Counted from the first letter of the stretch, positions 22,037-33,544 are shown. The stretch is DNA of 64,000 nucleotides from Dama dama (GCF_033118175.1 NC_083685.1:129886501-129950500); one strand, 5' to 3'. Program-made: numbers and translations. Notes: generated from the letters alone by a model not told the origin.

Positions 22037-22532
22037 ATATTTGTAACATAGAGACCACTTAATGCCAGGCTGGAATACAAGATTCTAGTGTTTGTTCACT
22101 GCTGCATCCAGCCACAAAACAATGCCTGGTAGGTAGTGCATCATCAATAATTTCTCTTAAATAAACAGACAAATTAATAACACGATGATAACTATGACAA
22201 GAGAGGGATGACCATCAGCCTAAAAAAACCTTGAGCTCTTCTCTCCAATTTATTTTCAGTGTAATGAGCTATTTGCTGAAATAGCAATATTTCTAATTTT
22301 CTAAATAGCAGGTGGGTGAATCTTCAAGATGGCAGGATAGATTTACTTACTTCCGAAAGCCTTAATCCCTAGACAGTTCACATCTTCTCAGAAACCACTG
22401 GAGCAATCCAAGAGAAGCAACAGTTGAAGCTTGGGGGAGGGCTCTGCCTTGAGAACAGAAACCAGGAGGAAAGTTCATCATCATGTTTCTTATAAAGTTA
22501 ATGATAGTCACCCCCATTTAACCTTGACTATT
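22037..22532. other. no recognised feature
   Basis: A CAAGATGGCAGGATAG word at about 22326 recalls L1 5' ends, but the rest does not follow, so no element is called. Confidence 0.3.
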
Positions 22533-22805
22533 CATTGGAAGGACTGAAGCTGAAGCTCCAATACTTTGGCCACCTGATGCGAAGAGCTGACTCATTGGAA
22601 AAGACCCTGATGCTGGGAAAGATTAAAGGCAAAAGGAGAAGAGGGCAGCAGAGGATGAGATGGTTGGATGGCATCCCCGACTCAATGGACATGATTCTGA
22701 GCAAACTCCAGGAGATGGTGAAGGACTGGGAGGCCTGGCGTGCTGCAGGCGTGTGGGGTCACAGAGAGCCGGACACGACGTAGCGACTGAACAGCGGCAA
22801 CAACC
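22533..22805 (+). mobile_element. BovB 3' end
   Basis: It runs from TTCATTGGAAGGACTGAAGC through CACCTGATGCGAAGAGCTG, GATGGTTGGATGGCATCC and CCGGACACGACGTAGCGACT to a GCAACAAC tail. It covers only the last 270 bases of the LINE. Confidence 0.9.
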
Positions 22806-23108
22806 CCTTTCAGAGGAAAGAATGATGCGTTTTATTTTGACTTTTACCTTCTCGATATTTTCCTCCTCATTTCTTTACTTCTTTGGCCTGATTCTTTAAA
22901 AAAAAAAAAAAAAAGCACAAAAAGCATAGGCTGAATGCCATCAGAACTGCTCGGCTATAGGAAAGTGACTGTCCACGTAAACTGTCGTTGGTGTTTCAAA
23001 TCTAGAACTGATGTGTGATTGCTAATTCTAGTAGAAATCAGCGCGGTGACCACAAATGTTCATCTACCAAGTGCAGGGCCTCTTTACGGAAGGGTACGGA
23101 TATAATAC

Positions 23109-23321
23109 GGGGCTTTCCTGATGACTCAGATGATAAAGAATCTGCCTGCAGTGCAGGAGACCTGGGTTCAATGCCTGGGTCGGGAAGATCCCCTGGAGGA
23201 GGAAATGGCAACCCACTCCAGCATTCTTGCCTGGAGAATCCCGTGAACAGAGGAGCCTGGCGGGCTACAGCCCATGGGGTTGCAAAAGGTCGGGCAGGAC
23301 TGAGTGACTGAGCACGCATGC
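23109..23321 (+). mobile_element. Bov-tA-type SINE with target-site duplication
   Basis: The GGGCTTTCCTGATGACTCAG head, GGTTCAATGCCTGGGTCGGG and CGGGCAGGACTGAGTGACTG tail are present. Flanks 23096-23108 and 23322-23334 repeat ACGGRTATAATAC with one mismatch, a 13-base target-site duplication. Confidence 0.9.
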
Positions 23322-23414
23322 ACGGGTATAATACAATGCCTTCTAGAAAACAAGAATAGTACAGCCCAGCTAGTGCTGAGCCGCTGCCTGGGCTTCCTTT
23401 CCTGGGTCCTTCAC

Positions 23415-23545
23415 ACTCACCAACTGTGCAACACTGGGAAAGCAGCCTGCCCTCCCTAGGCAGAAGTTTCCCAGGTGTGTTAAGAGAGATGGTACACGTG
23501 AAACACCGCACAACACCGGACGTGGTGAACACTCAATCAATGCCA
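23415..23545 (+). mobile_element. MIR SINE
   Basis: The order CAACTGTGCAACACTGGG, AGAGAGATGGTACACGTG and GAACACTCAATCAATG follows the MIR 3' half and its tail. Confidence 0.55.
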
Positions 23546-24394
23546 CCGTGTGCCGTTCCTACACTATTTAACAAAGATGACATCTGCCTCAGGAGAAATG
23601 CGTTTGGAAAGAGAAGATCCTCAAAACCCTTTCTTCTTTTGTGTTGTCCCAGTTTTCATCATTTCCTTTAACATCATGTCAGTTTCTTGAAGCCCTGGCA
23701 TTTTTTATTGAGCTTGAAAACAAGCTCAAAGCCGCAGACCCAGCACAGCCGCTCATAATCCTGGGCTTAAAAATAGACGCTCAACAATGAAACTCTTTTA
23801 TGACGGTCACCAGAAACCGTAGCGCTTCATCTCTTGACATCTTCCTGTTTCAATAAAGATTCTCACGAGAGTCTTGAAAGGATGGAGGCAGACCAACTCC
23901 GGTGTGAGCGGAGCACGCGCCGCGGTTGCGAGGATGTTGTTTAGATTTTAGATCCTGTTTTCTTCCTGGATGAAGGGCCGAGGCCTCCAGGTGCTTCTCC
24001 CACTGTTATCGGCTCCTCCGCAGGGAGCAACCTTCTAGAAGCCACTTCCTGCCGCCTCCGTGGGACTGGCTGCGAAGGGATCGGAGGCAGGCTGTCAGGG
24101 GTTATCTCCCACCTGCGTTGCAGTTCCCGAGGTCCGTCACTATCTGGGGCGGCCATTTATATGGGGAGACAGCGCTCCTGCTCAAGGACAGCTCAGAAAG
24201 CAAAAAAATAAAAGCAAAAGCCCAGAGGTGGCCGCGCGCGGGCGGCTGAGACACTGCATGGGATCCCAGCAGTCTGAAGCCGTACGCACCAGGGCCCGGC
24301 CTCGGCCTCCCGGGAAAAGCGATGAAGGACGCTGCGAGGGCTTTTGCCTCTCTGCTTTAACAACTGTACTGATGTGTCCATCGTCGGCAGTGCT
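23546..24394. other. single-copy block with a CpG-bearing 3' half
   Basis: From about 23900 CpG dinucleotides become frequent (CACGCGCCGCGGTTGCGAGG, GCCGCGCGCGGGCGGC). Overlapping frames are open on both strands, as expected of GC-rich noncoding DNA. A CHR SINE rich in CpG adjoins it. Promoter function is possible but not shown. Confidence 0.35.
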
Positions 24395-24684
24395 GGGTCT
24401 TCCACTGCCGCGCCGGCGGGCTCGCCTCCTCTTCACTGCGGTGCTCAGGGTTGCAGTGTGTGGCTTCTCTGGTTGCAGAGAGTGGGCTCCGGGGCGCATG
24501 GGCTTCAGTAGTTGGGCCAGAGGGCTCTGAAATTGTGAGTGCTGGGCCCGGAGCACAGGCTCCCTGGCTGTGGCGCACGGGCTCAGCCGCTCGGCAGTCT
24601 GTGGGATTTTCCCAGTTCCCGGATCGAACCCGCACCTCCCGCATTGGCGGGTGGACTCTATTCCTGAGCCACGCGGGAAGCCCT
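24395..24684 (-). mobile_element. CHR-type SINE, antisense, near full length
   Basis: It ends with GAGCCACGCGGGAAGCCC, the head complement. The body GGTTGCAGAGAGTGGGCTCC and GCTGTGGCGCACGGGCTCAG is the antisense of the long CHR 3' part. Confidence 0.75.
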
Positions 24685-25749
24685 CTGCAATTAGGTTTGG
24701 ATTGCTGTGCGTATAACTGACGGCCACTGTGTCGCCCCCAAGAACAGCTTGGGTTTAGCTTCCAAATGGAGTGGATAGCTTTGTGCTTTTCTCCTAAGGA
24801 AAGATGTGTTGCGCCTCCTTGGATAATTAACCTCCAAAACAGAGATACGGTGGACCATTTCCCTTCCAGTGGCAATTCATGAGCTCAGCAGAAAGCAAGG
24901 ATGCTTCACTCTGCACCTAAACTTACTGCTCCGGCTCTGCTGAGCCTTCCTGTCAAAGGGAAGAGCCATCTCTGCCCAACTCTTCCTCCCGGACTCAGGA
25001 GGGTAGCGTGCAGACAGAGGCTCCCAGAGGTGCAGACACGGGCCAGCAGGAAGTCCCACTGAAGCCCAGTCAGGCGCTTCAATGCCTGCCAACAAGGCCC
25101 CATCTGCTTCTATAAGCCACTCATTTAAGGAAATGAATTACACGCTTGTATCCTCTGAGTTATACCAAGTGATTGACGGTAAAAGCAAAGACTTGACTTA
25201 GGAATAAGGAAAATATTGCCCAGGACACTTCCTCGAAGCCAGTCTCAGTATTCCCCCTCACTGCTCGTGGCCTCATTCCAGGCCCGGACAGTCTGAAGCA
25301 AGGATCCTGTAATTCCCGAGCAGCTCCCACTCCCCCTTTACCCAGTCACTGGCTTCAAAGGGAAATCACAGATGGGAACCTTCACGGCAAAATGCAGAGC
25401 GTGAACAGTCATTGTTCCCCTGTGGGCAGATCAGGAAAGAAAAGGGGGCGGACGATGGATGGTGTTGGGCGAGGGGGCATGACTTCTTAGAATAATCCTT
25501 GCAACTAGAGTCTGCAGATTTCAGAAAATAGAGATTTGAAAATACACAGAACTGCTTTTACTTTGAATCAGTTTTTCCAGATTCATGTAAAATGCTTTCC
25601 TGAACCCCTGGGGATAATCAGTCCCCAGTGCTGAAATAAAAGTAGGTAGTTTCTAAACCACAAGGGAATTCAGAACTCTTCCCACTGACTTAGAACTGCA
25701 GTGTGTCTAGGAAAAGTCATGCTTCCTATATGGAGATTTTAGAGCCTTA
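24685..25749. other. single-copy DNA, no recognised feature
   Basis: About 1 kb without a recognised transposon or exon. Confidence 0.35.
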
Positions 25750-26430
25750 AAAGTTAAGTGAGACACAGCCTTTAACAAAGAATGAAATAATGCCATTTGC
25801 AGCAGCATGATGGACCTAGAGATCATCATACTGAGTGAAGTAAGTCAGACAGAGAAAGACAAATATCATATGATACCACTTATATGTGAAAAAATGGTAC
25901 AAATGAGCTGGTTTACAAAACAGAGTCACAGAAAACAAGCTTATGGTTACCAGGGGTAAGTGGTGGGGGCAAGGGATAAATTGGGAGATTGAGATTAACA
26001 TGTACACACCTCTATATATAAGATGAAAAGTGAAAGTGCAAGTGAAGTCGCTCAGTCCTGTCCGACTCTTTGCGACCCTGTGGACTGTAGCCCACCAGGC
26101 TCCTCCGTCCATGGGATTCTCCAGGCAAGAATACTGGAGTGGGTTGCCAGTTCCTTCTCCAGGGGATCTCCAGGGATCAAACCCAGGTCTCCGGCATTGC
26201 GGGCAGAGGCTTTAACCTCTGAGCCACCAGGGAAGCCCATATATAAGACAGATAACTAATAAGGACCTGCTGTATAGTACAGGCAACTCTACTCGATACT
26301 GTTATGACTTACGTGGGAAAAGAACCTTTAAAAGAACAGATATATGTATATGTATAACTGAGTCACTTTGTTATACACCTGAAACGAACACAACATTGTA
26401 AACCAACTACACACCAGTAAAAATTTTAAA
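25750..26430 (+). mobile_element. L1 ORF2 3' end and 3' UTR, sense, split by a SINE
   Basis: Near 25808 the DNA encodes MMDLEIIILSEV, the C-terminal signature of L1 ORF2. The 3' UTR continues to about 26020, is cut by a Bov-tA SINE, and resumes with GATAACTAATAAGGACCTGC and AACTGAGTCACTTTGTTATA to the A-rich end. Confidence 0.85.
26024..26238 (-). mobile_element. Bov-tA-type SINE, antisense, nested in L1
   Basis: It starts with a GAAAAGTGAAAGTG tail complement, then GTCGCTCAGTCCTGTCCGAC, and ends with GAGCCACCAGGGAAGCCC. The 10-base ATATATAAGA repeats at 26014-26023 and 26239-26248. Confidence 0.9.
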
Positions 26431-27507
26431 AATGAAATTAAACGATAAAGCGATGCCCAGATACATTGTCATGTTAAAAACCACATGATTATAGAAACAG
26501 TGTAATAGTAACAAGTTTTCTAATGTCGACAAAGAGACACAATGTGAGCTCCCCGAAAAAGAGACAGATGTAAAGAACAAACTAGCGGTTACCAGTGGGG
26601 AAATCCAGTCATTAATGGATTAGCAGTTGACTAGTTTGAGGAACGACATGGAGGACAATTACAATGTTAAGAAGTTGGGGAAAGAAATGAACTGCGGGGC
26701 AGCCCCCGGGATAATGCCACATGTACAGACGCACAAGGGGCAGGAGGGTGACAGGCAGTGAGGATCAAGGCAGAAAAATAACACCTGGGGTCGACCGTCG
26801 CGGCAAAACTTCCTCCAGGGCTCGGTTCCAAACACCAGCCTGAGCTGAACTGACGCTCTCTTACCAGCCATAATTTTAAATGACTCCAGCACGTAAGTGC
26901 TCCTTGTCCCCTCCAGTATGTGCAAAATGCATCACGCAGAGGGGAAATTGCTTCTCCCTTTTCTCCTTCTCAGCTCTCACACGGTTGGGGTCGTCTGGGC
27001 TTTTCAAAATCCACAGGAATACTTTGCATAACACAAAGAGCTGCCAAACACTGCAACCCAAGCTTTTCCAAATACACGTCTAAATCACTGGGATAAGAAT
27101 TAAAAGAGTGTGGAAATAACGTCTTTATATCTAGGCGAGTTTCCAAGGCAATGTCGAGAACCACGGTAAAAATCCGGATAATCATTCTGGTATTAAACAA
27201 ATTTGGAAAATGTCTAATCGGTTGACCGACGATGATGGTAAGGAAACAAGGAAAACCCAGCATGTGGGTGCGTGGACATGGCGGATGTCGATTTCCTGCT
27301 CAAGAGAGTGATGCAGAACTCTCCCCAGGGTATCTCCCTCTAGACTTCCTCCATGCCCCACCTCCCAGGGCACTTCCAGATGGCAGGAGAGAACGGGACA
27401 GGCATGCAGGAGCCCTGTGGCCAGGCATGAAAATACCACAGGGCATTTCTGCTCACACCCCATTTGCTAGAGTCAGTCAATGGCTCCAACGGAAATGCAA
27501 GTGCTGC
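26431..27507. other. single-copy DNA, no recognised feature
   Basis: Short open frames on both strands at 26880-27460 overlap one another, and none has splice context or a domain. Confidence 0.35.
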
Positions 27508-27706
27508 TGCGACTTTCCTGGTGGTCCAGCGGTGAAGCATCCACCTCCCAGTGCAGGAGATGTGGGTTCGACCCCTGGTTGGGGAACTGAGATCTCACGT
27601 GCGGTAGAGCAACTAAGCCCGAGCACCACAGCTTCTGAGCCCAAGAACTCCAACTAGAGAGGAGCCCAAGTGAAGACCCTGCGTGCCAGGTAAGACCTCA
27701 CATGGG
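27508..27706 (+). mobile_element. CHR-type SINE
   Basis: It has a CGACTTTCCTGGTGGTCCAG head, GGTTCGACCCCTGGTTGGGG, GCAACTAAGCCCGAGCACC and a GTGAAGACCCTGCGTGCC 3' part. Confidence 0.8.
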
Positions 27707-28964
27707 CAAAGTCAGCTTTTAATGCAAGAGAGGGCGACGAACGGAAGCGACGGAGGACTGCCTTTGCCATTCATTATTTCTGTGACCTGAGCTAAATTAC
27801 TCCCTGACCTCCCCGGGTACTAAATATTTTTGCAGCCAAATCTCTCATGACTTTTGTTTAGTTAAAAACCTGTGACCCTCTATCACGTTTGCTATTTCAC
27901 AGCTAGTGGAATTTCACGGACAATGAGATGGAAGAGATAATAGATAAAGGAAAGCATCAAGTTTCTTCCACGGGAGAGTGAATTCTTTTCCCAGATTTTT
28001 AGCGAACTGACTTCCCTGGTCTATGCTGAGGCACATCTGAAGACGTCAGCGTGAACTCTGGTATTAAATCTCTGGGCTTTGAGGAGGTTCGTGTAAAATG
28101 TCTCTGTGACGGAAATGACAGCTAGGGTTGACTCTTGTCCTTTCAATGTGACTCGTGGGTTTTTGTTTCAATTGTAACTGAGTTTGGGAAATTACTCAGT
28201 GACAAGTAAACAGAATACCACCATCACCATAATAATATTGCAAGAGAAAAACATCTCAGGGAGAAAGAAGTTAATACATTTCTGACATTCCAAGGTGTGA
28301 AAGGAAGGAATCTGACGTCTGGAGGCCGGAAAAAAAACAGCTTCTTGGCCCATGCTGTTTACATGCCAAGGTCACCTAGAAAGTTATCAGGACCCAAAAT
28401 AAATTAAATTAGAAGTCAATTTTTAGATGATTTCTTGAGTCCAAAAGCAAGTAAAGACTTGAGCATCGTCCCTGTCTAGTTTGAAAGTCCTCAGTAAGCC
28501 TTTATGATGCTAAGGTAGTTGTTTAATTTAGGTAAGCACTAGAATTACAGAGTGATTTTCAAACAAACATATCACCCACTATATATAACAGAAACCATTA
28601 AAGGGAAATCCTGAGAGTGTTTACTCAAAGATGCAAAACTGATGAAAAGTCATTACTCAAAAAAATAAAATCCAGAGTAGATGAAATCCTTACTGGGACT
28701 AATATCATACAGAAGCAAGAGAAGTAAAACAAGCTTGAAATTCAAATTCATAAGCCTTGAAATTTAAATATTTCTGTGGTTTAAAAATTGCGTCTCTGGG
28801 GATGACAATAGTTTTAGGTCTTCAAAAATAAGTAAAATCTCTCTTATCTTATGATTCAGAGTCCCAGGAAGAGTTTGCTACATAAGCAGAAAACACATTT
28901 CTGAAATGTCACCATTAGGCATTTTTTTCAGTTGTGCAGGTAACACCTTTCTCTCTTTCTCTCA
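27707..28964. other. single-copy DNA, no recognised feature
   Basis: About 1.25 kb with no clear transposon. A weak MIR-like stretch lies near 27760-27830. No gene is supported. Confidence 0.35.
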
Positions 28965-28991
28965 TACACACACACACACACACACACACAC
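28965..28991. repeat. (CA)n microsatellite
   Basis: About 13 uninterrupted CA units preceded by a CTCTCTTTCTCTC pyrimidine run. Likely length-polymorphic. Confidence 0.95.
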
Positions 28992-29454
28992 TGGAATACC
29001 ATCTTATGTCATTGATGAGTTACTAATCGGAATATGGTTTTAATATATATGCACTATGGCAAATGAGAAAGGTTCCAATATGTGACAATGAAAACGAAGA
29101 GATCCTAGGGGGGGAAAGCAGGAAAAAGTTAACACCGACAGCATGAAGTGGTGGGAATTATTCACGCATAGTTTTTGTCTCCTGCTTTCACCGTTTGTCA
29201 TTTCTGTGACCCACATCGATGACATGACCGCATCCAGTCCCTGGCTGACCCCTATAACATGGGAACGATGGTATGGACTCTAAAGGTACACGGAAGGACT
29301 ACGTACTGTAATATGGGTAAGCTGACACAAAGATCTCTAGACCAAAGATTTTTCTCCCTTTTCTTTTCTCAAAGACAGATCATCAACATCATTGTGAAAA
29401 TCTTCTAACCACCCACACATGTGTACAACCATAGATTGAGTAATAACTGAAATA
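28992..29454. other. no recognised feature
   Basis: Single-copy DNA without supportable genes. Confidence 0.35.
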
Positions 29455-29535
29455 CTGGGTTGGCCAAAAACTTCGTTCGGGATTTTCCAATCAGATCTTA
29501 TAGGAAAACCAAAATGAATTTTTCGGCCAACCAGA
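29455..29535. mobile_element. complete mariner-type MITE
   Basis: Terminal inverted repeats begin CTGGGTTGGCCAAAAACTTC on the left and end with TTTTTCGGCCAACCAG on the right, around a centre of about 25 bases. TA dinucleotides flank it at 29453-29454 and 29536-29537, as expected for Tc1/mariner insertion. It is 81 bases long and has no transposase. Confidence 0.85.
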
Positions 29536-30031
29536 TACATAGGCTTAAGTGAGGAATCATTGATGGGTAAAGAGGTAGAGAACGGCTGAGAAAAAACAAG
29601 AGCACAGGAAGGTCGTATCAACATTTTGTAGGATAAACTGACCTATATCCGGCCAAGAGGATATTAAAATACTGCAGCAAACCGTGCCTTCCCCCACCCC
29701 AACTTCAAGTCATGAAAAGAGGAACCAGTTGGAAAATCTGCGGCTTCCAGTTATCCTCAGGAAATCCACAAACGTGGTGATCTAATGGACGCGTGACTCG
29801 GGTAAGCTGTTTACTGCTTCTCACTCTTGCTCTCCTCATGTGCGGAGTGACGGTGATTATGGCGGAAATGAGAGGGGAAACAGAGGCCTCAGCGCAGGGG
29901 AACATCCCTCGATTCCATCCTTGTCTCACTTGACACACATCCGGCTCATGAGCAGGTCCAACGTACCGAAGCCACCCATTTCTTCCCGTTCTCACTTCTG
30001 CCTTGTCTTATAGCCTGCTGTTCACATAATG
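29536..30031. other. no recognised feature
   Basis: Single-copy DNA. A 96-codon open frame on the minus strand (29705-29995) has no domain or splice support. Confidence 0.35.
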
Positions 30032-30082
30032 CATTAGTCAGGGCTCTCCAGAGAACGGAACCTACAGGGTGTGTGTGAGACA

Positions 30083-30150
30083 GACAGAGACAGAGAGAGA
30101 GACAAAGAGACAGAGACAGAGAGAGACAGACGCAGAGAGGGGGAGACAGA
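30083..30150. repeat. (GACAGA)n-type purine-rich simple repeat
   Basis: Degenerate GACAGA/GAGA units occupy the place where the host repeat usually carries a GT/GA microsatellite. Confidence 0.85.
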
Positions 30151-30370
30151 GCGCACGTCTGTGTTATTTTAAGAAATTATCTTGCATGATCGGGAGTGTA
30201 GCAAGCCTAAAATCTGCAATATGCATCTAAACACAGTCTGAGGGCAGATTCTCCTCTACTTGGAAGGACGTCCATCCTTCTTTTTTCTCTGTTGGCCTTC
30301 AGCTGATTAGATGAGCCTGCCCACACCGTGTAAGGTGATCTGCTTTACTCAGTCTATGGAGTTTCACTGT

Positions 30371-30597
30371 GAAGAAAGTGAAAAGAAAATGAAGTCGCTC
30401 AGTCATCTTTGACTCTGTGCGGCCCCATGGACTGTAGCCCGCCAGGCTCCTCCATCCATGGGATTCTCCAGGCAAGAGTACTGGAGTGGATTGCCATTTC
30501 CTCCTCCAGGGGACCTTCCCAACCCGGGGATCGAACGCTGATCTCCCGCAGGGCAGGCAGACTCTTTACCTGAGTCTGAGCCATGAGGGAAGCCCTA
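30371..30597 (-). mobile_element. Bov-tA-type SINE, antisense, with target-site duplication
   Basis: It has a GAAAGTGAAAAGAAAATGAA tail complement, CCGCCAGGCTCCTCCATCC and a GAGCCATGAGGGAAGCCC end. The 12-base GAGTTTCACTGT repeats at 30359-30370 and 30598-30609. Confidence 0.95.
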
Positions 30598-30789
30598 GAG
30601 TTTCACTGTAACTGTATCTAAAAAATACCTTCACAGCAAAATCTAGGCTAGTGTGTGACCAAATATCGGGAACCATGGCCTGGCCAATCTGACACCCAAA
30701 ATTAACCATCACACAAAGCGTCGACTGCCAGCCTTACTCCTGCCGTGGGCCCTTTGCACTAGCGGTTGCCCCTGCTTAGAAAACCCTGA

Positions 30790-31335
30790 CCCCTCTCCCC
30801 ACGTGTTTCCTCACCCAGATCCCAGCACAAATGTCACCTCTTCAGAGACGCTGGCTGCCCGACCTGTGTATGGCAGCTCCCCGGGCACCTTGCTTACCCG
30901 AGTCACGATCCCTTAGCTCTCCTCATTTTGTTTTATTCACACCCTTTCACTCTCTGAAACCATCTCAGCCCTGCAGTTTCCTGCGTGTTGTCTGTTTCCC
31001 TCCCAGCTTTGGGTTCCACGCGTGCAGGCGTCTTGTCGGCTTAGCACTCCAACCTCAGTATCTAGAATCCTGTCCGATAGGCATTCAGTCGTTCAGCCGT
31101 GTCTGACTCTTTCGCGGCCCTATGGACTACAGCCCACCAGGCTCCTCTGCCCACGGAATTTTCCAGGCAAGAATACTGGATTGTATTGCCATTCCCTTCT
31201 CCAGAGGATCTTCCCCATCTGGGGATCAAACCCACATCTCTTACGTCTCCTGCATTAGCAGGTGGATAATTAACCACCAGCACCACCTGGGAAGCCCCAG
31301 GCACTCAATAAACAACTTTTGAATGAATGAACCTT
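30790..31335 (+). mobile_element. L2 LINE 3' end, split by a SINE
   Basis: CAGCACAAATGTCACCTCTT, a long diverged middle, and after the SINE GGCACTCAATAAACAACTTT with TGAATGAATGAAC follow the L2 3' end. The two parts are collinear once the SINE is set aside. Confidence 0.7.
31080..31297 (-). mobile_element. Bov-tA-type SINE, antisense, nested in L2
   Basis: It has GTCGTTCAGCCGTGTCTGAC, AAGAATACTGGATTGTATTG and an ACCACCTGGGAAGCCCC end. A short AGGCAYTCA repeat flanks it. Confidence 0.9.
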
Positions 31336-31687
31336 TTTGATGCCAGGCACTCATGTAAAATCTTATTATTATGTTTATTAAGAATTAATTTGTGTACTAT
31401 ATGATGATGATTTGTGCTCTAGTCTTTTAAAGCCATTTCTATACCAGTCTCTGGATTACCTTTTAATCATAGATGCTAAATTTATCCTCAGTCCTACTGT
31501 AGTTACGGTTTCAAATAAGTGTGTGAAATTTAAATTCTATTATATGAAGAGCAGAAGATGGATGATTAAGGAATTAGAAACAAGAATTATCTTGCAAAGC
31601 TTAATATTTTATACAGTAGGTTGTCTAATATGGATTTAAAGAATAGATCCTTAAAGCAGACTCTGCCTACACATGCAAAATGGGTTA
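31336..31687. other. AT-rich DNA, no recognised feature
   Basis: No transposon or gene recognised. Confidence 0.35.
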
Positions 31688-31697
31688 CAAGTGACTC

Positions 31698-31917
31698 CAT
31701 GAGATCCTGTGTGCTCAGTCGTGTCTGACTCTTCGTGGCCCCATGGAGTATATCCCACCAGGCTCCTCTGTCCATGGGGTTTTCCAGGCAAGAACACTGG
31801 AGTGGGCTATCAACTCCTCCTCCAGGGGACCTTCCCGACCCAGGGATCAAACCCGCACCTCTTGCATCTCCTGCATTGGCAGGTGAATTCTTTATCCCTA
31901 GTGCCCCCCGGGAAGTC
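31698..31917 (-). mobile_element. Bov-tA-type SINE, antisense, with target-site duplication
   Basis: It has GTGCTCAGTCGTGTCTGACT, GAACACTGGAGTGGGCTATC and GGGATCAAACCCGCACCTC. The 10-base CAAGTGACTC repeats at 31688-31697 and 31918-31927. Confidence 0.95.
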
Positions 31918-31927
31918 CAAGTGACTC

Positions 31928-32869
31928 ACTAACCCTGTATAATTCAGACTGAAACAACCATGTCAATTTAGATATTCTGATAAGTAAGGCAAAGGTGGGC
32001 TCCTAGTTCTTGGATAACTTTGCTTCTTGGCTTCATTCCCCCCATCATTTTGTGGAGGCAGACACAACTGAAGAATGCATCAAAATTTACACATGGCAAG
32101 GGAATATAGCCTCCTTGGAGATGAGGAGATGAAAGGTATAACTTCATTACTTACTGGGGAGAATGAAAACATGAAAGTGGATATTGGAGGTGAAATGAAA
32201 CGACCTCTTAGAGGGCCATTGTTTCATATTGTTTTATCTATAATAACATACAATGAAAGCCTTGAACATGGCAAAGAATATGACTGTGGTACAGAAACCA
32301 TCTTTTTTTCTTTCTTTCTTTTTTTTTTAGGAATGACTGGGCCTAGTTCTCACTAGCATGAAGGCAACCCCAGAAGTGACAAGCTGGTAGAAAATTCTCA
32401 AAAGTTTTCTTCCACAGGGAGTTGCAATAAAACCCTTTTCCCCAAGAATCTCCTTAGCATCTCAACTTCCTCCTTTCTTTCTGTTTCACCTGCAAGCTTT
32501 ACATGAGCACAGATACATTCAATCATTTTAATCTGCAAGGAGAGTTGCATTTTGCCCTAAGAGTAATTATTCATTCAAAAGTACACATGTTGATGAAGAC
32601 ATGGGAACAAAATTACTTATTTCTTTTTCAGAAGAAGAGGTGAAAGCAGAGAACAGATGGCAGTCCCTTGATGTTGGATGACATCCTTAGGGCCACCTCT
32701 CTGCAGGGTATTTATTAATTGGAAGTAAGACTAGTGAAAAGACCTCTGGCCTGGTCATTCTCTGCTTTAGCGGAGCTAAACTGACTCAGTGTCCGGTTCA
32801 TTTTGGAGATAAAAGTGAGAAAGGAAACTGATACTCTTTCCCACCAGACTGCCAGGCCCAGGGCTGAGC
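31928..32869. other. single-copy DNA with a T-rich tract
   Basis: A TTTTTTCTTTCTTTCTTTT tract lies near 32304-32329 and is followed by TAG, which resembles a splice acceptor. No open frame with protein-like composition follows, so no exon is called. Confidence 0.35.
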
Positions 32870-33010
32870 CCCTAAGCCCCAACCCCACTTTATTTCATTG
32901 AACAATGCTGTCAAGTAGATATTATTAACCTCGTATACAAATTTGGGCAACTGGTTTAACCTTTCTGAGTCTCAGCCAGCACAAGACAGAGGAGAGGATT
33001 AAATTCATCC
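32870..33010 (-). mobile_element. MIR SINE, antisense
   Basis: GTCAAGTAGATATTATTAAC and CAAATTTGGGCAACTGGTTT follow the complement of MIR. Strongly diverged. Confidence 0.45.
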
Positions 33011-33334
33011 GGTCTGACTCCACAACCTCCCTAGGAGCAAACTTTACATTCACCAACAGGAAAAGCCATCAAACAGAAAACACAAAAAGCATAAATCATG
33101 AAAGAAAAGACTGAGAGGTGTGGCTGCTAAAAAAAAAAAAAGGAAAAAGCCAAGAAATAAAAGCGTATGCAACAAAAAAGACATTATAATGTTGAAAGAC
33201 AAATGACAAAGGGAAAATCACACATATAAGACAGAAAACTAATATCTGATAGAAAAATGATCCTTATAAGTCAGTTAGTAAAAGATAACCTCATAGGGAA
33301 AAAATGGAAAAAGATAAAAATGGTTGTTGTTTTT
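33011..33334. other. A-rich DNA, no recognised feature
   Basis: It contains a 12-A run near 33130. It may be old L1 material, but no block is clear. Confidence 0.3.
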
Positions 33335-33530
33335 GAAGCCAAAATAGAGGAGGAGAAGGGGGTGACAGAGGAGAAGACAGTTGGTTGGCATCACCAACTC
33401 AACGTACGTGAGTTTGAGCAAACTCTGGGAGATGGTGAAGGACGGGGAAGCCCGGCTCGCCGCAGTCCACGGGGTCGCAAAGAGTCGGACACGACTGAGC
33501 AACTGAACAACAACCAAAGCCAAGACATAA
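33335..33530 (+). mobile_element. BovB 3' end
   Basis: It has GGAGGAGAAGGGGGTGACAG, GAGTTTGAGCAAACTCTGGG and GGTCGCAAAGAGTCGGACAC, ending in GAACAACAACC. Confidence 0.9.
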
Positions 33531-33544
33531 ATTGTTAATAAATA

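Larger units (their letters stand above)
30032..30716 (-). mobile_element. ancient LTR-like interspersed repeat, split by a SINE
   Basis: It begins GCATTAGTCAGGGCTCTCCA, contains GATTAGATGAGCCTGCCCAC and GTGATCTGCTTTACTCAGTC, and ends GACCAAATATCGGGAACC with ATTAACCATCACA. This is a common old mammalian repeat with LTR-like structure; its name is uncertain. Strand is assigned by the usual orientation and is tentative. Confidence 0.5.

Noticed and set aside
22326..22440. possible L1 5' end (CAAGATGGC word)
   Set aside because: Only one short word matches and the following sequence does not continue as L1.
24182..24727. 181-codon open frame on the minus strand
   Set aside because: It runs through an antisense CHR SINE and CpG-rich DNA, and frames are open on both strands, so composition explains it.
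32304..32340. acceptor-like T-rich tract ending in TAG
   Set aside because: The downstream frame closes quickly and no donor or protein-like sequence follows.
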